From: Mactra quadrangularis
Lineage: Eukaryota; Mollusca; Bivalvia; Venerida; Mactridae
DNA length: 64,000 nt
Direction of reading: 5' to 3'
NCBI GenBank assembly: GCA_025267735.1
Contig: CM046303.1
Coordinates: forward strand, 28,496,380-28,560,379
Below are positions 37,101 through 52,100 of the stretch, in pieces. The position numbers were made by a program, and so were the translations under genes. Each line of letters opens with the position of its first letter. Within the stretch, counting starts at the first letter, position 1. A model generated the notes under the pieces. The model saw only the letters and a program-made list of their open reading frames with translations. It did not search any database and was not told the DNA's origin.

Positions 37101-40100
37101 CGTGGAGGCTCAGCTACTCTCATTGGTCTCTCGGTATAATAAGTCCTGGTTGGTGGCAGCAAGAATTTCTTGGAGAATGGTTGTTTTATAGCCAGGAAAT
37201 GAGACTTGGTATACAAATATTGCTTGTTAGGAGCAGAGCGTACATATTCTCGACTAACTGGACGCTCGTATGCTGGTGCTGATTTTGATCGTTTCTACAA
37301 TAAATATTTGATACATGTCTATGATACAAGCATAATGTACTGTATAACATGTCAGACATATAGTGCCTCTCCAAAGTTTCATGGATAAAATCATGTTTTT
37401 GGGATAAACCAATTCATAGTAACCCATGAAAAAGGGAATTAAGAGTCACTCGAACAAACTCCAAAGTCAACATCATTTTATTTAACCAATAATTAAGGAA
37501 GTCCTGGAGGGACATTTTATGTTACTTGTTATGACTTATCTGTTATTCTTCATTAATTTTGTTATTCCTTATTTGTTATTTCTTATGTTCAGATTTTTGT
37601 AATTAATCACTCATAACAAATAAGGAATAACAAATAAGGAATAAAAAATAAGGAATAAGTATTAGCTAACGAGTATAATTTGACTAATGGGCACTACACT
37701 CTCAACGAATGGAAATAAAATAACTGCTAGAATGGACACAAATAAAACGATTTTTGCCATCTTTACTTTGCAATGTACAAAATGGCCGAACGATCAGTCT
37801 ACGTTTGACTTGAAAATAAATCATAACAAATAAGTGATAACAAATAAGTCATAACAAATAAATCATAACAAATAAGTCATAACAATTAAGTCGTAACAAA
37901 TAAGTCATAACAAGTAACATTAAATGTCCCTCCAGGGCTTCCGTAAATAATACATAAATAATAGTTTAATAGTTGAAGTTAAATTACTTGAGATAGCGTG
38001 GTCGGGTTTTTCCACAAAAACTTTTTTGTCCAGGAACATTTGGAGGGCACAGTGTAGTGTAGAAAGTGTCGTTACAAACTATACCTTTAAGATTTACTTC
38101 AAGTTATTAAAATTGTCAAACAGAACACCTTTATTGCACGCGATTACTTCATCAATTATCTCCATTAATTCATTATTGGTGGACGCTTTAGTCTTACGTA
38201 CTAAAATTTCAATACTTAATATAGTAATGGTGTAAATAAGCTATGACCGTGGCTTTAACAATAGAATGTATTAAATATGGATAAAGCTGGGGGGGGTTCG
38301 ACTTGACTACGAACTAATATTGGACAAGCTCTTGCAAGGTTGCAGAATACAGAGACAACTGTCATAATGAACTATAGTCAAGATCCACTATCAGTAACCC
38401 ATTGTAATTGCAAATCCATGCCATTTCTGACGATTTAAGGTAAAATAAATGCATAGTTTGAGAAGTGTATAGATATTTAAACAATTCCGCTAACAAATGA
38501 GTCCAATTAGTATGACCATAAGTTGGAAGTAATTATGTAACATAAACATACATGAAATATTGAATTAAAGCCGACCGGCAATTAGAATAATGCTTCACCA
38601 TACGCATTGAACCCAGAAAATAAAAACATACCAAAACTGGTTATATATACTTCATTAGTGTGTGTGTTCATTCAAATTAATTATAACGTATATAAATACA
38701 TGTACAATATAACCTTTGCAGAACGAACCTCTACAGAACAAATCATCTTTACAACAACAGCTTTTTTATATTTCTCTGTGGCATTTTTTTAATTGAATTT
38801 AACCTCTGTAGAGCAACAACCTCTAGATTGCAACACACTTAAGTCCCTCCCTGTAGGTGTTGTTCAAAAGAGGCTGTACTGAACATTAGGACAGTCACGA
38901 TACGCCAGAAGCGTATCGCGATATATTGCAATACGCTGGCATCGTATCGTGATACGTACCACGATACATGCTTCCACTGTATTTTACAGAAACAATGCAA
39001 CTTACATGCAGCTACTGATAGAATCTAGCTTTTTAAGTATTTACGTTCATTTAGGACTGTGAGGCGTCCCAATCGGTTAAATTCTTGTAACTTAAGGTTA
39101 GATGGAATGAACAATGGAAAAACTGATGTTTCGCTACTTTTATTTCGCGCAGGGAAGAATTTTTTAATGAAATAAAAATATGGCAACATACCGGTATGTT
39201 AAAATCGTACCGCGATACGTATTGCTGCAGTTGCGTATTGCAGAATACCGGTATATCGTGACAGCCCTACTGTACATGTATAATTATTTAAACCCTTGTA
39301 CTGTAATTTGACATACAAAGTCTGAAATAATCAACTGGAGAGTTTTTACCTTTACAACTAATGTATTATACGCTGGTTGATTTGTATAAACAAGTGTTCT
39401 CTGGCGAGAACGTCCGCGTTCAAATCCTGGTGATCTTGGAGCTGACCTGGTAGGTGAGGCTGATCTGTTAGTCCTGATAACATATCCAGTGTCATTATGT
39501 GTTGCCCATTTCTGGTTGACAACCTGGGACATACCAATACTAGGATTTGGTTGATGTTGTCTCCAATCTACAGAAGAAAACATTATATCATTGTGATGAA
39601 CAGAACAGAACAGTACAGTACGGAACAGATGTTTTATTAAAGATTTGTACGACAGAGGCACGGCATCTTACAAAACATTTAAATTCAAATATAATACAGG
39701 TCAATGATTAGACAAATGAAAAATAAAAAGTGCATACATGTGCATATATACATGTATATAGGAAACATGCGTACAGAATTGAGTGTTGTAAAATACACTA
39801 CAATATTTATGAGAGTGGTATTTAGTTTATGAGACAATATTATATTTCTAGTACAATGTACACACAGCAGATTTAATGAATTTTGATTAAAGCAAAATCG
39901 TTTCATCTGAAGAAGTAGCAATAGTGTAGGTCATTACAAGACTTGCTGGTTTGTTAAACATATTTAATTGACACGAAACACGATGTACAATATACATATA
40001 TGTACTGTACATGAAATACAGAATGTCATTGAGCAGTAAATTATTTGTCTTCAAACTATAGTAAAAAGTTACATCGTTCACAAGTTAAATCATCACATTT

Positions 40101-43100
40101 TTCAATCTTTTGATCGTAAATCTAGGTAGGTAGATATAAGAAAATTTGGTAATTAGTCAGCAGTTCCAACCACAGACGACCAGCATGGTCCCGAATCAAA
40201 AACACTATATATACATGTATTTATATTCATATACATGTGCTTTTGTTTAGGGACCGTGCCGGCCGCCTATGATTACCAACTTACAGTACCCAGTTTGACT
40301 ATCAACAGTTAATTCTTGGTTAAAAGCGGGAAGTTGAATTAGAAACTGGCAATCAGTTTTAAGTTTGACAGTTACAACCTAAGTGTATTTTTGTACTAAA
40401 AAACTGATTTTATGCAACGTTTGTTGCTAGTGTTCATATTCTGATGAAACTAAAACTGGACAGTTTCACACACATTAAAGGAACATAAACTTGGAATGAT
40501 ATTAGAACGTTATATATCCTCAATATTGGTCCTCGAGTCTGTATAAAAACACTGAATATATTTTCAAACAAGTATTGTTATAACAATTGTGATGATTAAA
40601 GATTTTTTAAGTTAAAGGACGTTCATTAGTATAGTAAATTTCAACCATCAAAATCAATGAGCTTTATGGCAAAATGAACCTTACATCGGGACACAATAAG
40701 TCTTCTCGAATCAAGAGTTTTGGACTTTACTTTAAAAATCTTCAAAAAGCGAATGATTTTCCAGTAACTAATGTGTTATTTATAGCGGAACTATACTGTA
40801 TGTATTGCTCATAAATGAACTTTAAGTAGAAAGTGGAGTGCACCTTATGAGCCTAATATGCAATTTATATTCAAATCACGTAACGTATGGAAATTCTTTT
40901 GATTTCATGCCAGACGTACTGTATTATGTGATATTAATAAAGATACGTTTCAATCACATTACCTGTGGGTGGTCGATAAATTAGAACCAAAATAAAATTC
41001 AGAAATTGATCAATTTGTAATTAAGTGTGTTCTGGGCGTCACTCGGACATCTCCATGTATTTATCAGTTTATGACTCATTCAGAATTTGCATTTTTATAT
41101 CCATTTATTTCAACAATTATCGCGATTGAAATTCGTCATAATTTTGAGTAAGCTCAATATATATGCGTCTTATTAACTAAACTTTTAAATTCTTTTGCAT
41201 GAGACTTGCATAGTTCACAATAGATGTTTATACGTATTGTATAATATTACATATATACCTCATTTGCACATGGCCTTGTGTATTTAATATGATCGGCTAT
41301 TAAGCGATTTGCTTACTCATATTTCATTTATACTGTTTGTGAAATTCTTCAATTCCGTTTTTTTTAATTTGATTAACACAAATCGAATACGAAATACGAA
41401 AAGGAGATCACGATTGTTTGCATCGCTTGAAAATAAAAATCCGACTAGGAATACTATATAGGTTTTTAACAATTAGTAGCTCTTATTTATATGGGCAGGT
41501 GATAACGTAATCATGGGCCAAGTGCCGCACTTTAATATTGTACCAGATGATTACTGCTCACCGAGCATGTAAATGCATACTCTAGGCACACCAAATTGCC
41601 ATATTTAGATACTGGCATTTGATCACATGACCCATTGCCGTTGTAGCTGTATAGGCTCTATATAATACAAACTTCCCTATTGTGCAGGGCCAGAGTTCAC
41701 TCCATCACTGTGGACAAACACAAGTTGACCAGAATTGCATGTACAATAAATATTTAATAGTTAAGTTAACAAGGATAAGGTTATATTGTAGCAGTCACAA
41801 GAAGCTAAACTACATAGACGACTGACGTACCAGCTCAACCGCACGGCTAGCTCAGTTGGTAGCACGCAAGTCTACTGATCGAAGGGTCGTGAGTTCGATT
41901 CCCGAGCAGGGCATACTTTTGTGGAGCTCTGTCATGAAATTTTTTCTAAGGCTATTCTCCCTCCTACCAATGAATTTTAATTATCTATGACAGATGACAG
42001 TTGTCAGTCACTGACGAAAGTATTTGCTTAGTAGTTGGTTAACAGCTAAATCCAGAGATTTAACCTTTCCAGGAACAGTGAGTAGGTTAACTGACCGCCG
42101 TCATATGACTTATACAATGTGTTGCTACGGCGTTAAACCAAACAAAACAAAACTAGATGCTAAAATACATGGACGACTGTCGTACCAGCTGTATATTAAG
42201 ATGTTATGTACATCTAAGATCCTACCTTTATATTTTAGTGAAGAAACCATGGTGTCAGTACTGAGAGGAGTTTTAGTCTCGCTATAATGTTCCTCAATTA
42301 TCTTCTTCACTTCGGTTAATTTTTGAGATCTTTTTCTGTTCTCTTGATATCGTCTTTTTCTGAAAACATACAAACATTAAATAAAGTAATGTTTATAATA
42401 CACACGCTTAAACTTTATAGTTCGAACAAAAAAAACCCACTGTTTATAATAACAATACAATGAACTAACCCACGACGAGGGATGCCCAGGGTGACTTTAA
42501 AATAAACAATTGTGATATGTTTTACTTATGTCTTAGTTGTTGGTGTAATGGAAAGCATTCTACTATAACAAGCATGATTTACCAAGTGGTGGTGGTTTAT
42601 CAACCATGCTAATTTTGTTACAATGAATTACACAAATTTTATTTTCAATACTGCCTACCTCTGAAATGAAATGTCTCATTTTTAATGTTTACCAAAACAC
42701 GTTTTGTTTTTTTGTACGCACTACACAACCATGCATCACGTGTTTGTCATTATACATAGACCTTTCTGTTGACATAAGTTTAGCAAAGAGGATATCATTA
42801 AAATATCCTTATACATTTGAAATCATAATTGATATAACATAAATTTGATTGAAAGGACAAACCATCAATGACATTACGTTGTATACAGGGTCAGTTTCTG
42901 TAAAAAATAAATCGAATTATGTAAGTATTGATATTTTATACTTAATAACCAGACTCGCGGATTTCGCAAGTCATAGATATTAAAACAAATGCTATTAAGA
43001 CTAGTTTTTGCTTCAGGTGTGATAAAAACATCATTACAAAAATTCAACAATAATTAGTCTAGAAAATGATAGACATTTCAAGTAGAGTAGGTAGTCATAC

Positions 43101-46100
43101 ATACATTAAAGTAATTTATCGTTTAAGTAAATAACATCCCCTGGTTTTGTTATGAAAAGAACCATCAAACCATATAAATATATACTAACTCTAAATGAAA
43201 ACAGTGTACGTAATTTATGTTATAGGTCAATGGAGTTTTATTTTGATATTTTTGCTGATGTTGTAAAACATTACGTTCTAAAATACAGTTAAATATGAAA
43301 GCTATGCAAGGCCATCCATATAACAGATGGTTTAAACTTTATGAGAAACGATATTGGTTTAACATGGAAAATTTCTGTATGTTTCAAGGATCATTGACAA
43401 CACGTATGAGACGGTATGACAGTATACTAATGAAGTCCTGTTAACAATTAAAATAGAGTACGAGTACGTATGGTATTTTCTGTAAAACGAAATAAAATAT
43501 CTAAAAAAATATTGTTACAAGGAATGTAACACTCATTTTAAAAATAATCCCATTTCATAAGTAAAAGGACATTAAAACGTTCCTATGATGTAAACAAATA
43601 CTTGTTTCATATAAATAAAACTAATTATATAGTCGAAACGGACACTATACATGCAATATGTTTATCTTGAGAGTTTTGATTGATCCGACCACACACATTT
43701 CTATATTTAGGGTCCTTGGTAAAACTGACCATATGAAAACAGAAGGTTTATCTATATCTTTAGTGTTAGTGGATTCTTCAGTGATTCCCTTCATTGTGCA
43801 AGCTGTCAGTGTCTGACTTAGTGTTTTAGGCCATACCAAATATGATCGATATTTATTATTAGACTCGCCCGACTGCGGCTGCGTTCAAATATTGATAATT
43901 GTATTTTCCGGTAATACAAACAGGTAACCCGACAAAAACATGGCGGAGACGAGTCCATTCAGGTACCCCTTGTTTCACTTTTTGACGTTCATTTTCTTAT
44001 CATGCATGTGATCTAAAATGAGTCGTTTTAATTGGCATAAGGCAGCAACCGGTGTCGACTACAAAATGGCCAAATCTTGATGATCGTAATAATATTCCAA
44101 TAATCTTGGACCATCCATATTGTGTTTTGAAACCACAATGGCGCAGTGGTCAACTTGGAATTCAACAATTTCGTATCAATGCCCGCAGGAGGTCATGCAC
44201 GTCTACGAAAAAGTCGATTACCTAACGTAGTTGATAAAATGAATAGTATTACAGTGAAAATAAATCCTTGGTGTACTGTCTTATTATTGAGATTAATAAA
44301 ATAAGCGTTCATGAATGTATCTTTTGACCTACTCCGACCATTCATAGCAAAAAAAACTCAATCAATCAACTAAGAGCAACAGCAAAGACTACCTGATTTC
44401 TGAAACTTGAAATATCAATGTATGCTAACTGAACTTAAATTGTCATTGGCACTTACAACTATAGTACCCACCAAAAGTTTGGAAACAAACTGAGATGTAG
44501 TAATTTTAGATAAAAGCTATTCAATAGTAAAATGTCTCCAAACTTTTGGAGGTGCTGTATGTATTACAGAATTAAATAATCTGGATCAGAGGGTTGTACT
44601 ACAAGACAAGATGATCAATTCAAATGACCGCATATGTGCTCGAGAAGAAGCACGAAAACTTGCAAGTCAGCATTAAATTTTGTTGTAACAGCACTAACAG
44701 AAATGATCTGTTGTAACATTCAGCATGATTCAATAAACCAAGTTACTGAAATAAATGCTGTATAATTTCTCAAATGAAAACCCTAAAACTAAAATAAATG
44801 TAACATCAAAACAAGAAATTACCAACACAAATATACATTACAGTAAATAAATGCTTAGCACATTATATTAGTCTACAGTAATTCATTTTGTTTACGCTTT
44901 GATCTATTGTTGTGATAAACACGATAATCGATTTACTCGCCAATACGACATCGATTATTCATTCAAGTCGTAAATGTTTTATCTAATACGGTGTCATAAC
45001 CAAAGCTTCCTATTGAAAACAGTCCTATATTGAAACGCAAGTTCAGCCTTTCAATTATTCAGAGATGAGATTCAACCCATTAGCAATACATTGATTTATA
45101 TAGATTGGAAATATCAGCATTTCTGTTTAAATGACCAATCAAGCGATAACAATAACTTCATTGCTCGGGCAACCATTATTTAAAATCATCTCATAGAAGA
45201 TTACTTTCTAATAAATAAGTTATCTAAGAGTATTTATCGTAGGGTATTGCATTACTCTTTGTAAGTACTACTAGCAGACCATTTGGAACACCTCGACCTT
45301 AAATGAATGAATAATTTGCAGCGAATGGCCGAGGCGTTCCGAATGCTAGCAGGCGTGCAAGTCAGCACACGAGCAAAATGCGTACTGACTACATAATGAA
45401 AAGGCAAGGCGCAGTTAAATGTTAACAGTTAAGAAGACTATTAATTTAAAACTGATGCAACTAGTCGTAAATGATTCTGTAAACAAACTTCAGCTTATGA
45501 TAAGTGTTCTATCTATCACACACCAATTTTACCTAATCAAGTTGGATATTCGACGACATAACTGTAAATCAAATAGTAAGACTATAGTGTTCGAACACTA
45601 TATCATACCATATACAAGTCACTCATGGCATTTTGTATTCAAACATTTTACAGATAGAGGAGTTTAGGGTGTTCGTTTGTTGTACACAGTGTTAATACAT
45701 GTTATAAGTGCGGTTTAAAGTCTGCTTCCATCTACACGTTAAGCCTACAAGTTGTCATGGAAAGACAGTAGCAAATCAAAGATACATTTATTACAAAGCT
45801 GTACATGTCTTTGAACAACCTTAAAATTAACAGACATTGTCCCCCACTTTCACTAGACTAATGTCCCAGTCCCATTGAAAATCGTGGCCTGTTGCGGACC
45901 CGTACGTGCAGACAGCCGTAGGCCGTTGGAAGCCTTGCGTATTAAGGTGACGGTACGCACATGACACAAAGCAACACACCCAAACGGAGCCGTAGCTGGA
46001 AGATATGCAAGTTTAATACATACTCGGCCACGATTTTGTTCACGATTTGACTTTTAAACGTATACGTGTAACCACGGCTCATCTCACTGACCCTGTTAAA

Positions 46101-49100
46101 AACGTAACAGTCCGTACGGGTACGCAATAGTTCGTTCGGGTCCTTGAAGAGCTTGATCGCACGGCGCCTGTATGGTGCCTTCACGGCTATTTTTATGTTT
46201 ATGGGACTGTAGCTTAAGAAATAACATCACCTTTTCACATGGTTAATTATATCAGAAAGTCTTTCGAACGTAACACAGTGTCACCATTCAACCAAAATGT
46301 ACAAATAATAAAATATATTATACTTTATCACCAAATAAACTAAATGGCGTTAAGGCTACGCTCTAATTAAATCGTAACATATTGTATTATATTTACTATG
46401 AATTAGAATTAAGTAAATTGCTTTCAGTTCATACAAGAAAACAAGTGTTGTTCTGTATTTACAAGTCTTCTCAAAGTACAAATGATATATAGATCTAGAG
46501 CTTGTGTTATAAAACCATATCAGTCATTGCTTTACTGGAACATCAACAAATATTTCATAAGCAGTTTGACTGTAGATCTTCGACCAAGCACCTACCTGTG
46601 AGTTAGTACTAAGAAATCCAATCGTAGCAAATCATTCAAATCCCATAAAAATATAAACGGTACATTGAGCTAGCATAAAAATTATGAACAAATGCTAAGA
46701 TCTCAAGTCATTATAAAAAACTCGTAAATTTATAGCGACATTAAATAATAATGGGTATAAACGTTTTTCTGTACGACCAAATGTAATCAACCTGAAAATC
46801 ATGTTTTGTCATTTCGCAACTGAAATGCTTCATAAAACCCAACATGTTTAGAAGAAGAAGAGAACAAAACATACATACGTGTTAGGGCTGTTGTGAGTAT
46901 CCGAGTAAATGATTAATGACAATGGAAATTAAGGGCTTGCACTTTTTGTGCTATCCCTGGTGTTGGTGTGCTTGTCATAGTTAATTACTGCATGCTGTGA
47001 TTTATGTTTTTGTAATTATGCTATGTGTACACTATGCCAAATAAATATTATGAAAATATATGCTATGATCGTTGTCTTAACCATTTAACTATCGATTGGG
47101 TCTAGAGACGCATACACTTTTGATGAAATTTGAGCCTACAATCGCGTTCAAGCTTTCCTATTAGTAAGTCATATTTAACAACCGATGGAGGCCGACGAAT
47201 ACATTTTTATGGCTTAATATTCTAATTATGTAATGTTACCTACATAATTAAACCATTTTGAAATTGCAAAGATAAAAGTAGGTATGAAAAACATGATACC
47301 AGTACTAAATATATAAATACGCGTGTATGATTATAAATATAATCACCGTATGCTCACTATGTGTTGTAAGAACGTTGCAGACGAGTTCACATACATTTTT
47401 ATCATTATAAACAAAAATAAATTCGAAACATTCGACTTACCTTAAACAATAACAGATTGTTGAACTAACTATTAGCAGGAACACAAATCCAAATATCACT
47501 ACAAGAGCAACTATAGAACTTTCTGATAAAATTGTGTCGTCTGCCAGCACGACTCCTGAAAGTTTAAAGTTAAAACGTGTTAAACTATATAAGCATTTAA
47601 TTAAAATGCATTATAGTCAATATGCATCGGAGCGTTCATAAACGCTTTAATGATTTCACTTTCAAATGTTTGTTTACGTTCTTTAAAGCCACTCTGTTTG
47701 ACGTTCAATTAACAACATTTCTAACTAATAACTAGCGTAGGCAAGCCGGTTTTATCGAGTGATCACAAAACCATCCATGACGGATTGAACTGAATGTGTT
47801 TACGATGATAACCGATTATACGTTGCGTTGACGGTCGACATGATTCGGTAATATACGGCGAATTACGGCAAAATCACTGAACCGTGCATTTTATCGATAA
47901 AAACCACACCTTTCGATTTAAAGTATATTTTATAAAGTAATATAGCGACGTTTATGATAATACCGACTAATAAATGCTTGTTACTTTCTTAATCCCCGAT
48001 TATGACCGAATTGTTAGGGTTGCCGAGGGCTTGTGTTATGTAATAGTTGATACAATTGGACTAACAAATACAAATATTTAGATAAAATCGATATTGTTAA
48101 GTTTTTTTTCCATTTTGACCCAAATATATACATAACAGAAATTCTGTTTAACCAGAGCGTTCCATATGTCAGTTGTTAATTTCTCTGCAAACTTACCCTC
48201 TAAGTCACAAGCGGGTCATATTATGAATTATTGATCATACAATGTAGCACTTAGAGAAAAGAAAGCTGTAAATGTGCAAAAGAATACAAATGTACTTTAA
48301 AAAAGTGATTCATATTGTATAATATATAAAAATAAGATAAAATTTATCACAATCTTTAACTTCTTCAAATTAGGATTTCATTATCAAACTGATATTCAAT
48401 TCATGGAGCTTATTTCGCCGATTTCGACATTTTCTCAGTCACATTGCATAGGTCAATCGTCCAGAAGAAGTGGTTTATATTTTTAGACATTGAAGCTTTT
48501 AACCAAAACGAAGCACTCAATTTCGTCAGTGGGTGACTATATACGTTCCTGCTTCTATAGCAGTAAGGAGAATGGCCGTAGAAAGTGTTCCATGACTCCA
48601 CAGAATTATGAAGGTCTTGTCCAGAAATCGCATCCAAAAAACTTAAGCACGCAATCCAACGCTTATCCTGGCAAGCTAATTTCAATTTCTAAATAACCCG
48701 TATAACTCAGAGTAAAGTAGCTATCAAATCGTAAACTTTGATATATTTTGTTTACCAAAATGTTTGAATTGAAACAGCGAAGTACGCACCCTTGATCAAA
48801 GTTGTAACTTCAAACACCACTCTGACTATTTTCATCGTATGTTGACTCTGACAAAAACGCCTTTGTTGGTTGTAACTTATATTCTATTTTTTGATATACC
48901 CTAAGGGTCATATTCTCTAGGTAGCGAACAACCCATGTGATTAATTCGTGGATATATTACTTTTAACATCTTTCAATAGCAACTAATGTCAGAGATAATA
49001 TCTCAAAACTCTAGTAACTCAATTTTATATTCAGGACAAAACGTTTACACTGGTCGTATTACAATAATACTACATGTAGTATAAAGGTTAATGATGAGTT

Positions 49101-52100
49101 GACATTTTTAAAGACCACACCAAAGTAGCAATGTTTTTCCCAACGAAAGCGTGATGGAATATCGACGAATGTCTTGTGCAGATAAATTAATAGCGTCCAA
49201 GAAGAAAGTTAACATAGTGGATTTTGAATTCGAGTTCAAATCTCTCGTTTTGAAACACCCTTCTACTTTAATTATCATTCCAGAAGGCTTGAACGGTTTT
49301 ATTAGAGCTCACTAGGAACCATTTTCTTCATGTATTAGTACTTTCTTTAATTTCGGCTCTTGTTATGCTCTTCCAGGCTAATATTTTATATGGATTTATA
49401 TCATTTGCATGTTAACACATGATACAAATTTCCTATTTGGCAGCCAATGTGTTTTCCTATCAAGCCTGATACTAGTAAATAAACAACCTACTTCTAGTAT
49501 TTAACTCAAATATAGAGGTTAATTCTAATGAACCGATTTCACAAAGAACAAACTAAGTCTCAAACACCACGTCATGCATTGTTTAGCATTAAGGATAAAT
49601 TCGGTTATTATTTCACTAAGATTTCATTTGATTTAAAATATTTGTGTAATTTTTCCTCATATCAATTTTATCAACCATTCATGATTAAGAATTAAAATAC
49701 ATTAAATATATATCTCAATTACATTTGTAATTCATTCTGTATAAGAAAAATGCGAACCTCGCCTTTTTCAAAACCATTATTTATGTGCGGATGAATGAAA
49801 TAAACAGTGGACTTGTGTTGCTGATAGGGGCAATGATAAACAATGTTATTATTATAAATTGTTTCTTTTGATTGTATTACATCGTATGTAAGATAGCGAT
49901 CTCAACAAATATTTATTTGGTGATGCGTGTACGCCATACATTACCAGTTATAACTACTTGAATCTAGTTAATACGGTGTTTCAATGGACGTTCGCTGAAA
50001 TTGTTATATATTAAAGTAATCAATATGGACAAGATGGCCCTATATCGCTCACCTGGGAATCATTGCACTGAGACATCAGAAAAAAGAAATTACAGCCTCT
50101 GTTGCATAAACAATGGTTTTTAGATGTGCCTCGTGACCAAGTTTTGGACCCATCGATGACCGTGACGTAGTTTTGGACCCCAGATGAACCATATACAATC
50201 CCGACCTAGATTTCATTAAGGAAATATTCTGTCCAAATATTAGGAAAATCCGATGAAAAATACAGCCTCTATCGCATACACGAGATTTGACTCCGTGACC
50301 TAGTTTTTCCCCAGATGACCCATATACAATCCCAACCTAGATTTCATCAAGACAAACATTCTGGCAAAGTTTCATAAAGATCCAAAGAAAAATACAGCCT
50401 CTAACGCATACACAAGACTAAATGTGAACAGACGACAGACGCCGGACATCAAGCGATCACAATAACTCACTTTGAGCATTCGCTCAAATGAGCTAAAATC
50501 ATATCCTAAAATGGCTACTGAAATGCGATCTGATGATCTTGCTTTGACTCTCGTGACAACTTAGTTCCTCGTCGAATCAGCTGATCGCTTTCATTCGACA
50601 GTAAGAGAGGCCAAAACACGTTACATATAATGTCATTTTAAGAACAAATTCCCAATCAAAGTGCTTAAAGCACTGTCGGACAAGGTTTTGGTGGAATATT
50701 TAAACAAAGAAGCAATACAAGGGAAATTTCCTTTACATTTACCGATCACAAGAATACTAAACCAGAATACATGTTCGTCAGTTGCACAAACTGTGTGTCA
50801 AAGCGAAACTACGGACTACTTTAATTGCAGTAGTAATACCTATTTAATTGCACATACGTGGGCTAATGTGGTCGTCCGGGGCGGGTTGAAATGAGGATTT
50901 GCTGCATACCGCTACTAAAAATAGGAAAACTCTATGTTATAGTGAATTATTCACAATCTCGATTAAAGCATCTTCTGTCGTCATAATTTTTATAAAAATA
51001 ATTTAATGTGACACGACAGCGTGGAAATGAAATTTCCCTTGCAAATGGCCCGAGAAAGAAAATGGTGATATCCACATTAGTGGGAAAATAGTGAAACCTT
51101 AATTGATTGGGTGATCTAATGATTTACGTCTTTGAAGTATAAAAGATATTAAGTAAGCAATACATGTGTTAAATTTGGATGATTATAAATCCAAATTCAA
51201 ATATCGATTCAATATCCTTATACGATATATGTATAAGTTATATATAGATGGTGCATGACGATTGTATTAAATTACAGTGAGATCAGCAAATATATTACAG
51301 AAAATTAAATCTAGTTTTCACCAGTTTCGACCATGGATTAAAATTCTCTGTATTATACAGGTATGGGCGTTGTGAACACACCTGTTCATTAGCGGAGTGA
51401 AATATGAACATCGCTTGTAATGGCCGATAAAGTTCCAACAATTCCATCTGCTGCTTTCCATCCATTTCAAGGATTTCCCTAAAATTTGAATAAACCTTGA
51501 TTTTTAAGGTACTAAAGTTTAATGGTTTTAGAGAACTACACATTTTTGTGAGATCTAATGTTGTTGTTGTTTTGGAAGCATACAATCTTTCTATGAAGTA
51601 CTGTATGTTTCATGGCATAATATAAAGAAATAAAAAGACAGACTGTTTATTTTAATGTCACTTAAGACAATTCGTTTATCATGAGACTATGAGGGCTTGT
51701 AACATTTGTTGACGAGTTATGTACGTCCTGTATAAGTAGGCCTACTCTTATTGTGGTATTCAGTAAAGTAGACCATACTCTTTGACGTATCAATGATATT
51801 TAGAAATATTTTAAACGATTAATTCAAGCATTTCTCTATTGGAAGATCATAACTCTTTTAAATAAGGATAAGCTTAACTTTGCACCTGTTACGTACAACT
51901 CGAGTATAATTATGACGAAACAACTTTTATATGAAGACTATATGAGAATTATCGTGTATTGAGTCTCGAATTAGACAATGTCACAAGCATGTGTATGGGT
52001 TGAAACTAGTTGAACAATTTCTAGAAAAAAAAAACACTTTATTTTTTTCCACAAAAACAAGGAAACATCTACATGTATCCTATAAGAAGTTTTAATAAAT

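Noticed and set aside
41837..41920. Possible functional tRNA gene from good A and B boxes
   Set aside because: The sequence continues into a body and 3' domain shared by six other copies, so it is a SINE head. The same holds for 11479, 53995 and 55111.
45942..46184. 80-codon minus-strand frame in a GC-richer block
   Set aside because: The block looks like a repeat bounded by CAGTCCCAT inverted ends. The frame has no recognised domain.
48410..48696. Overlapping open frames on both strands (92 and 69 codons)
   Set aside because: No splice signals that fit gene B phases, no recognised motif, and opposing frames of similar length suggest chance.
50661..50894. 77-codon plus-strand frame
   Set aside because: No signal peptide, domain or splice sites; it partly covers a candidate foldback interval.
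51295..51585. 96-codon minus-strand frame inside gene B intron
   Set aside because: Looks weakly protein-like but has no acceptor or donor. Adding it to gene B would break the closed frame.
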